Origin: Legionellaceae bacterium
GTDB lineage: Bacteria; Pseudomonadota; Gammaproteobacteria; Legionellales; Legionellaceae
NCBI GenBank assembly: GCA_023266075.1
Contig: JAHFRX010000027.1
Coordinates: 1 to 12,043, forward strand
Length of the DNA stretch: 12,043 bases
Reading direction: 5' to 3'
The translations under genes were made by a program, and so were the position numbers. The notes under the pieces are model-generated. The model searched no databases and had not been told where the DNA came from. It saw nothing but the letters and a program-made list of their open reading frames with translations. Positions 8,233 to 12,043 of the stretch are shown in pieces; positions within the stretch are counted from its first letter, which is position 1, and the number at the start of each line of letters is the position of its first letter.

Positions 8233-8261
8233 ATTTTAGCGTTGCATTTTATAACTTGCAA
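8233..8261 (-). promoter_or_regulatory. Likely sigma70 promoter of the cytochrome c-ctaCDGE operon
   Basis: On the - strand, TTGCAA (8256-8261) and TAAAAT (8233-8238; five of six matches to TATAAT) are separated by exactly 17 bases. Transcription would begin near 8226, leaving a leader of roughly 38 bases before the ATG at 8188. This is the only good promoter candidate upstream of the five-gene operon, whose genes overlap or sit within 14 bases of each other. Confidence 0.5.
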
Positions 8262-8290
8262 ACAATCATTTAAGAAAAATTTTGATTTTC

Positions 8291-8319
8291 TTGCACTCAC
8301 CGGAAAGTTCGAATATGTT
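8291..8319 (+). promoter_or_regulatory. Weak candidate promoter for the lipoprotein gene
   Basis: TTGCAC (8291-8296) and TATGTT (8314-8319) are 17 bases apart on the + strand, with moderate matches to consensus (three and four of six). Transcription would begin about 20 bases before the chosen start at 8347. The -35 element overlaps a 7-bp inverted repeat, AAGAAAA (8272-8278) / TTTTCTT (8286-8292). Confidence 0.3.
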
Positions 8320-8346
8320 ATTTAAAGAATGGTACTGAGGATGAGC

Positions 8347-9348
8347 ATGATCATGCGACGATGGTTAATTTGGATACCTGCATTTTTATTGTTAGGTGGT
8401 TGTGCGTCATTCCATAAAACGAAGCCACTTGATTTTCTCTCAAAAGAACGTGTGAGTAAGCCACAGTATGCGCGATATGTGAGTGTGACACGCAGTTTAC
8501 CGCCGTTTGTCAATGTAAATATTAAGTTGCCGGTCAATGTCAAGTTACATACAGGATGTCGAACATCAGAGGTGATCTTAAGTGGTGACGCGCATGATAT
8601 TCCACGAATAGGGACGACCGTTAGAAAGCAAACGTTATATGTCACATTAGGTAGCCTAAAACCGCATATGACGAAGAAAAAAATAGTGTATGGTCCGGTG
8701 GAGATCGATATTTGTATGTCCACAATTCATCAATTTATTTATCGTGGCAAGGGGCGCGTGGTAGGACAAAACATTACCAGCAATGCAATGGAAGTCATGT
8801 TGAATAACTCAGGGTCAACGCGTTTTGAGGGTCAAATTAACCTCCGTAAACTGACGATTGTCGGAGCGGGATATACTGAAATTAATGGTATTCAGAGCGA
8901 TTATTTGGCGGTGTATTTGCATGGTCGGCCCAAAGTCCAGTTGACAGGTGTTGCAAATATGGACATTGTTGCTTTAGGTGCGCCGAAAATGAGCTTTTAC
9001 TGGTTGAAGGCGCCGTTGTTTAAACTACGTGCGAAGGGAGGTGGTGGCATTATTCAGATGGGGGGCATCGCCGATAGATTAGATGTCGAGCTTGATGGCA
9101 ACATTCGATTTGATGGCCGTTATATCCGAGCCAAAGAAACGTTTGTTAAAACACATGGGCATGCTATTGCCTATATTTCAACGGCATTGTATCAGCACAC
9201 ACTGGCCATGGATGCGAGTGATATTTACTACTATACATTGCCGTTGACGAATTCGAATTTCATGGCTAAAAATGGTGCGGTCTTAGATATGCGTAGCTGG
9301 GAGTTGCAGTTAGAGCAACCCTTCTCATCTTATAATAAGTCAAGTTAA
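8347..9348 (+). CDS. Putative lipoprotein with repetitive beta-rich (DUF2807/head-GIN-like) body
   Basis: The 333-residue product begins with a lipoprotein signal: MIMRRWLIWI, a hydrophobic core, then the lipobox LGGC with the acylated Cys at 19, followed by Ala-Ser, which favours outer-membrane sorting. In-frame ATGs also occur at 8329, 8341 and 8353; 8347 is chosen because GAGG (8337-8340) lies six bases upstream. The body is almost entirely short beta-prone stretches with repeated patterns, such as FVNVNIKLPVNVKL, MEVMLNNSGSTRFEG, KLTIVGAGYTEINGI and LDVELDGNIRFDGRY. These resemble the right-handed beta structure of DUF2807 (head-GIN) proteins. That assignment rests on pattern only. No catalytic motif is seen. 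It is divergent from the cytochrome operon, with 158 bases between start codons, and its end overlaps the convergent hydrolase by nine bases. Function unknown; an envelope surface role is inferred. Confidence 0.75.
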   Translation: MIMRRWLIWIPAFLLLGGCASFHKTKPLDFLSKERVSKPQYARYVSVTRSLPPFVNVNIKLPVNVKLHTGCRTSEVILSGDAHDIPRIGTTVRKQTLYVTLGSLKPHMTKKKIVYGPVEIDICMSTIHQFIYRGKGRVVGQNITSNAMEVMLNNSGSTRFEGQINLRKLTIVGAGYTEINGIQSDYLAVYLHGRPKVQLTGVANMDIVALGAPKMSFYWLKAPLFKLRAKGGGGIIQMGGIADRLDVELDGNIRFDGRYIRAKETFVKTHGHAIAYISTALYQHTLAMDASDIYYYTLPLTNSNFMAKNGAVLDMRSWELQLEQPFSSYNKSS

Positions 9349-10134
9349 GTTGAGTGTGTCTATGATGCGTTGTAAGTCATTGTCTAAAGGCAGTATGTGT
9401 GCGGAGTGTTCTAGCCATACCGTTGAGGCGTTTGGCAAGCGTTCAATCATGGCTTGTACTTTATGATTGTTAATCACTTTGTCATATTTGCCTAAAAACA
9501 CAATCGTATTGTTCGTGAAAGATGTGAGCTTAAAGTGATCAACTAATTGGAAAATTTCATGAATACAAGCAATCGGTAGTTTTTTAAAAGTCAGCTCACC
9601 ATGCTCGTTATTTAAGATATCACCACCTCGACTTGAGATAAGTTGAATACCAAGCTGTCTACACAGCCTTACCATAAAAGATGAAGCAAATGGTATATAA
9701 TTCAGCGCCAAAGCAGGTGCTAATAGATAAAGGTTTTGTACAGGCTTGATTTTTGCTAAGTGACAAGCAAGTAAACCACCTAATGAGAGCCCTACCACGT
9801 CTACGCTTTGATAGTTTTTAGCAATATCATCAAACGTTTGTTCAATGTAAGCGAGCCAGTCAGCTGCTGTTACTGTTGCGAAATCGGTTAAGCTTTGACC
9901 ATGACCCGGCAATAGTGGACAAAAAAGAGCATCGTAGCGCGTGAGCTGATTGAGCATCAGGCGATAAACAGCAGGAGACGATGCAAATCCATGGATTAAG
10001 ATCAGTGCTCTTCCTGATGCTGCTTCTTTTAAGCTTACAGGTTGAAGTAAGTGTACCTTATCTTGGGTTAAACCAGACAAAATTTTCCCTTGTCGCATAA
10101 AGCAAAAGTCATCTAGTGTTGTCGTGTGATACAT
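9340..10134 (-). CDS. Alpha/beta hydrolase (carboxylesterase/lipase-like)
   Basis: This 264-residue cytoplasmic protein has the alpha/beta hydrolase layout and no signal peptide. It shows the oxyanion-hole HGF (48-50), a DxxxPLLPGHGQS-type loop (PLLPGHG, 73-79), the nucleophile elbow GLSLG with Ser117 (115-119), the probable acid Asp218 (GKYDKVI) and the probable base His246 (HSAHILPLD). The triad order and the SAH(I)LPLD ending resemble Est30-type carboxylesterases and monoacylglycerol lipases. The substrate cannot be read from sequence. The ATG at 10134 has only a distant AAAGGA about 12 bases upstream. The end overlaps the convergent lipoprotein gene by nine bases, and the start faces mpl divergently across 165 bases. 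The gene is not part of an evident operon. Confidence 0.88.
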   Translation of the reverse strand: MYHTTTLDDFCFMRQGKILSGLTQDKVHLLQPVSLKEAASGRALILIHGFASSPAVYRLMLNQLTRYDALFCPLLPGHGQSLTDFATVTAADWLAYIEQTFDDIAKNYQSVDVVGLSLGGLLACHLAKIKPVQNLYLLAPALALNYIPFASSFMVRLCRQLGIQLISSRGGDILNNEHGELTFKKLPIACIHEIFQLVDHFKLTSFTNNTIVFLGKYDKVINNHKVQAMIERLPNASTVWLEHSAHILPLDNDLQRIIDTLNLT

Positions 10135-10156
10135 TGTTCTATTTCATCCTTTTTCG

Positions 10157-10185
10157 TTGACAATAAAAGCAGTTTATGCAATAGT
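10157..10185 (+). promoter_or_regulatory. Probable sigma70 promoter for mpl
   Basis: A perfect TTGACA (10157-10162) is followed after 17 bases by AATAGT (10180-10185; four of six matches). It would give a leader of about 105 bases before the mpl start. The -10 is weak, and no riboswitch or attenuator-like hairpin stands out in the leader. A weaker alternative lies closer, TTGGCG at 10231-10236 with TCTATT at 10255-10260 (18-base spacer). Confidence 0.45.
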
Positions 10186-10299
10186 CTTGCTGCGAGGTTG
10201 GACTTGCTATGTGTCATTCCACTGGGTCAATTGGCGACACACTGATTGGCCCTTTCTATTATTTATTATCATGGTCGTGATTTTTCTTATAGGTATATC

Positions 10300-11682
10300 A
10301 TGATGCGCATACATGTTCTAGGGATAGGCGGCACTTTTATGAGTGCGTTGGCTTTGCTGGCAAGGGAAGCTGGCTATACTGTCACAGGAAGTGATACGAA
10401 TTGCTACCCTCCAGTGAGTGATTTACTTGAGAAGCAAGGTATTGTATGGGTAGAGGGTTACGACGATTGTGAGGCTGCAAGGGCTGCCGATATCTTGATT
10501 GTGGGTAATGCAATGAAGCGTGGAATGCCTATTATAGAGAGCATGCTCAATCGCGATCAAGCGTACACTTCTGGTCCGCAATGGTTAGCCGAACATATTC
10601 TTTTTGAAAAACAAGTGATTGCTATCGCAGGCACACATGGTAAAACAACAACAACGTCGATGCTTGCGTTTATTTTACAGCAAGCAGGTGTTGAGCCAGG
10701 GTTTTTGATTGGTGGTGTGGCGCCCAATTTTGGTACAAATGCGAATTTAGGACAAGGCGCTTGGTTTGTTATAGAAGCTGATGAGTATGACAGCGCATTT
10801 TTTGATAAAAGACCGAAATTTATGCATTATCGCCCACGCATCGCTATTTTGAATAATTTAGAATTTGATCATGCGGATATTTATCCACATTTAGGCGCTA
10901 TTCAGCAACAATTTCACTATCTGTTACGAACGATTCCAAGTGATGGTGTGGTTATTCATCCTCGAGATGATATCGCATTGCAAGAAGTATTTACAAAAGG
11001 ACAATATAGCCAGCATGTAACGTTTGCATTAGATACAGATGCTAATTGGTCAGCACGTCTTTTAGATGGTCAAGGTCAGCAGTTTGAAGTGTTATTGAAT
11101 GGTCAGCCTGTTGCAGAAGTAGCCTGGTCTTTAATGGGGCATTTTAATGTAGAAAATGCATTGGCCGCGATTGCGGCAAGTTACTATGCGGGTGTTGCCC
11201 CTGAAGATGCGGCACGAGCGATGACAGCATTTATGCCGGTGAAGCGCCGACTCGAGATAACGTCAAGTGCGCATGGCATAACGGTGTATGATGATTTTGC
11301 GCATCACCCGACGGCGATACAAAAAACGATACATGCATTGAAAAGTAGCCAGCGCCATACACGTATTATTGCCGTGCTAGAATTTGCATCCTACACCATG
11401 CGTACAGGTGTGCACAAAGAGCGAATTTCAAGCGCTTTGCAAGATGCAAATGAAGTGTATATTCTTAATCCCGAAGGTTTCTCAATCGATGATATTGCAA
11501 ACTGGCAAAAGCGCCCCCATGTTTTTGAGACATCTCAAGGGATTGTGGAAGCAATCACGACAATTGTGAAGCCAGGAGATGCAATTCTTGTGATGAGTAA
11601 TCGTGGATTTGAGAATATTCATGAAAGATTATCTCAAGCGATTCAACAGACGCACAGTATAACTACGAATCTGTCTTCGTAG
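10300..11682 (+). CDS. mpl: UDP-N-acetylmuramate:L-alanyl-gamma-D-glutamyl-meso-diaminopimelate ligase
   Basis: Mpl recycles cell-wall tripeptide by joining L-Ala-gamma-D-Glu-meso-DAP to UDP-MurNAc, using ATP, in the cytoplasm. The 460-residue protein aligns with E. coli Mpl end to end: the N-terminal UDP-sugar domain RIHVLGIGGTFMS (3-15), NAMKRG and SGPQWL, the ATP-binding GTHGKTTT (111-118), EADEYDSAFFDKR (159-171), NNLEFDHADI (185-194), VYDDFAHHPTA (329-339) and the C-terminal domain. GTHGKTTT with SGPQW and EADEYD identifies Mpl rather than MurC. The start is ATG 10300 or the adjacent ATG 10303, which matches the E. coli MRIHILG start; AGGT at 10291-10294 lies 5-8 bases upstream. A TTG at 10246 would add 18 residues unlike the family. 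Unusual: EFASYTM (361-367) stands where E. coli has EPRSNTM. The 3' end overlaps the convergent permease by 20 bases. Confidence 0.96.
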   Translation: MMRIHVLGIGGTFMSALALLAREAGYTVTGSDTNCYPPVSDLLEKQGIVWVEGYDDCEAARAADILIVGNAMKRGMPIIESMLNRDQAYTSGPQWLAEHILFEKQVIAIAGTHGKTTTTSMLAFILQQAGVEPGFLIGGVAPNFGTNANLGQGAWFVIEADEYDSAFFDKRPKFMHYRPRIAILNNLEFDHADIYPHLGAIQQQFHYLLRTIPSDGVVIHPRDDIALQEVFTKGQYSQHVTFALDTDANWSARLLDGQGQQFEVLLNGQPVAEVAWSLMGHFNVENALAAIAASYYAGVAPEDAARAMTAFMPVKRRLEITSSAHGITVYDDFAHHPTAIQKTIHALKSSQRHTRIIAVLEFASYTMRTGVHKERISSALQDANEVYILNPEGFSIDDIANWQKRPHVFETSQGIVEAITTIVKPGDAILVMSNRGFENIHERLSQAIQQTHSITTNLSS

Positions 11683-11692
11683 TGCGCTTTTT
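11662..11692 (+). terminator. Inverted repeat with T-run spanning both convergent stop codons
   Basis: ACTACGAA (11662-11669) and TTCGTAGT (11676-11683) form a perfect 8-bp stem around a six-base loop. GCGC and then five T's (11688-11692) follow on the + strand, as in a Rho-independent terminator for mpl, though four bases separate stem and T-run. The mpl TAG (11680-11682) is in the right arm and the permease TAG (11663-11665 on the - strand) is in the left arm. The - strand lacks a matching T-run after the stem. Confidence 0.6.
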
Positions 11693-12043
11693 GTACCAAT
11701 ATAGGCATGCAGCGGGTGATAGCATCAGCAGTATACCTAACATAAAGACGAATCTAAAATGCGAAGTGCCACCCAAATTGATAGCATTTTCAGGCGGAAA
11801 AAACCCGATGATAAAACTGATGATACAGCCAATAAGACCTAGCAAGCAGGTGAAGTAATATCCAATTTTCCCACCAGGTACAGCAAAAGGTCTTTTTAGA
11901 TGTGAGAATTTACCTTTCAGACGAATCGCGGCTAAAAACATCAATACGTACATGATTAAATACAACTCTGTGCTCAGTGCCGTAAAAAGCCAGTATATCC
12001 CGTTGACTGTTGGTAGAAGGATGTAGCCACCACATAAAAACGT
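11663..12043 (-). CDS. APC-family amino acid permease, C-terminal part (cut by window edge)
   Basis: The reading frame stays open from the right edge (12043) to the TAG at 11663, giving the last 126 residues of a larger membrane protein; the N-terminal part lies outside. Three hydrophobic segments follow a short lead-in that includes ILLPTVNGIYW: about 26-42 (ELYLIMYVLMF...), 61-83 and 96-117. They end in a basic tail, YKKRTTKTDS. The loop RPFAVPGGKIG (51-61) between segments is typical of APC-superfamily amino acid antiporters and permeases of the GadC/YjeM type, as is the LLPTVNG...YLIMYVLMF block. The substrate cannot be told from this fragment. The visible TTG at 11963-11965 is an internal Leu, not a start. 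The gene converges on mpl with a 20-base overlap. Confidence 0.85.
   Translation of the reverse strand, partial: TFLCGGYILLPTVNGIYWLFTALSTELYLIMYVLMFLAAIRLKGKFSHLKRPFAVPGGKIGYYFTCLLGLIGCIISFIIGFFPPENAINLGGTSHFRFVFMLGILLMLSPAACLYWYKKRTTKTDS

Noticed and set aside
8322..8723. 133-residue open frame on the - strand opposite the lipoprotein gene
   Set aside because: It lies wholly antisense to a gene with a clear lipobox and ribosome-binding site, and has no recognisable features.
9330..9360. AT-rich inverted sequences (CTTATAATAAG, TCAAGTTAAGTTGA) at the lipoprotein/hydrolase overlap as a bidirectional terminator
   Set aside because: The stems are too short once a loop is allowed, and no T-run follows.
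10246..10299. TTG at 10246 as an upstream start for mpl
   Set aside because: The added 18 residues do not match the Mpl family, and ATG 10300/10303 has AGGT at suitable spacing.

Overview
The window looks like ordinary chromosome from a low-GC gammaproteobacterium. UvrB, Mpl and the cytochrome oxidase subunits are proteobacterial in type. The caa3-type cta operon, the APC-family amino acid permease and an orphan membrane protein with a charged tail suggest Legionellales (the Legionella/Coxiella side). That placement is inference from protein character and was not tested. No tRNA, rRNA, CRISPR array or insertion sequence was seen, and no stretch over 300 bases lacks a gene.

Layout. (1) 1-1560, + strand: the last three quarters of uvrB, entering from the left edge. 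(2) 1650-2735, +: an unrecognised membrane protein with two paired membrane segments and a charged, low-complexity C-terminus. (3) 2709-8188, - strand: a tight five-gene respiratory operon, transcribed in the order triheme cytochrome c, ctaC (subunit II with a fused cytochrome c domain), ctaD (subunit I), ctaG (Cox11 copper chaperone), ctaE (subunit III). Its probable promoter lies at about 8233-8261. (4) 8347-9348, +: a lipoprotein with a repetitive beta-rich, DUF2807-like body, divergent from the operon. (5) 9340-10134, -: an alpha/beta hydrolase of carboxylesterase type. (6) 10300-11682, +: mpl, a murein peptide recycling ligase, with a consensus-like promoter upstream. (7) 11663-12043, -: the C-terminal part of an APC-family amino acid permease, leaving by the right edge.

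How it fits together. The operon encodes the catalytic core of an aa3/caa3-type proton-pumping terminal oxidase, the chaperone that loads its CuB site, and a periplasmic triheme cytochrome that could pass electrons to the heme c domain of CtaC. Heme A synthesis and other assembly genes (ctaA, ctaB, SURF1) are not in the window. The other genes are a mix of DNA repair, cell-wall recycling, envelope and transport functions.

The main structural oddity is that all three convergent gene pairs overlap tail to tail. At mpl/permease the overlap is itself an inverted repeat that holds both stop codons and is followed by a T-run. I saw no clear new biological system; the best unknowns are the membrane protein at 1650-2735 and the lipoprotein at 8347-9348.
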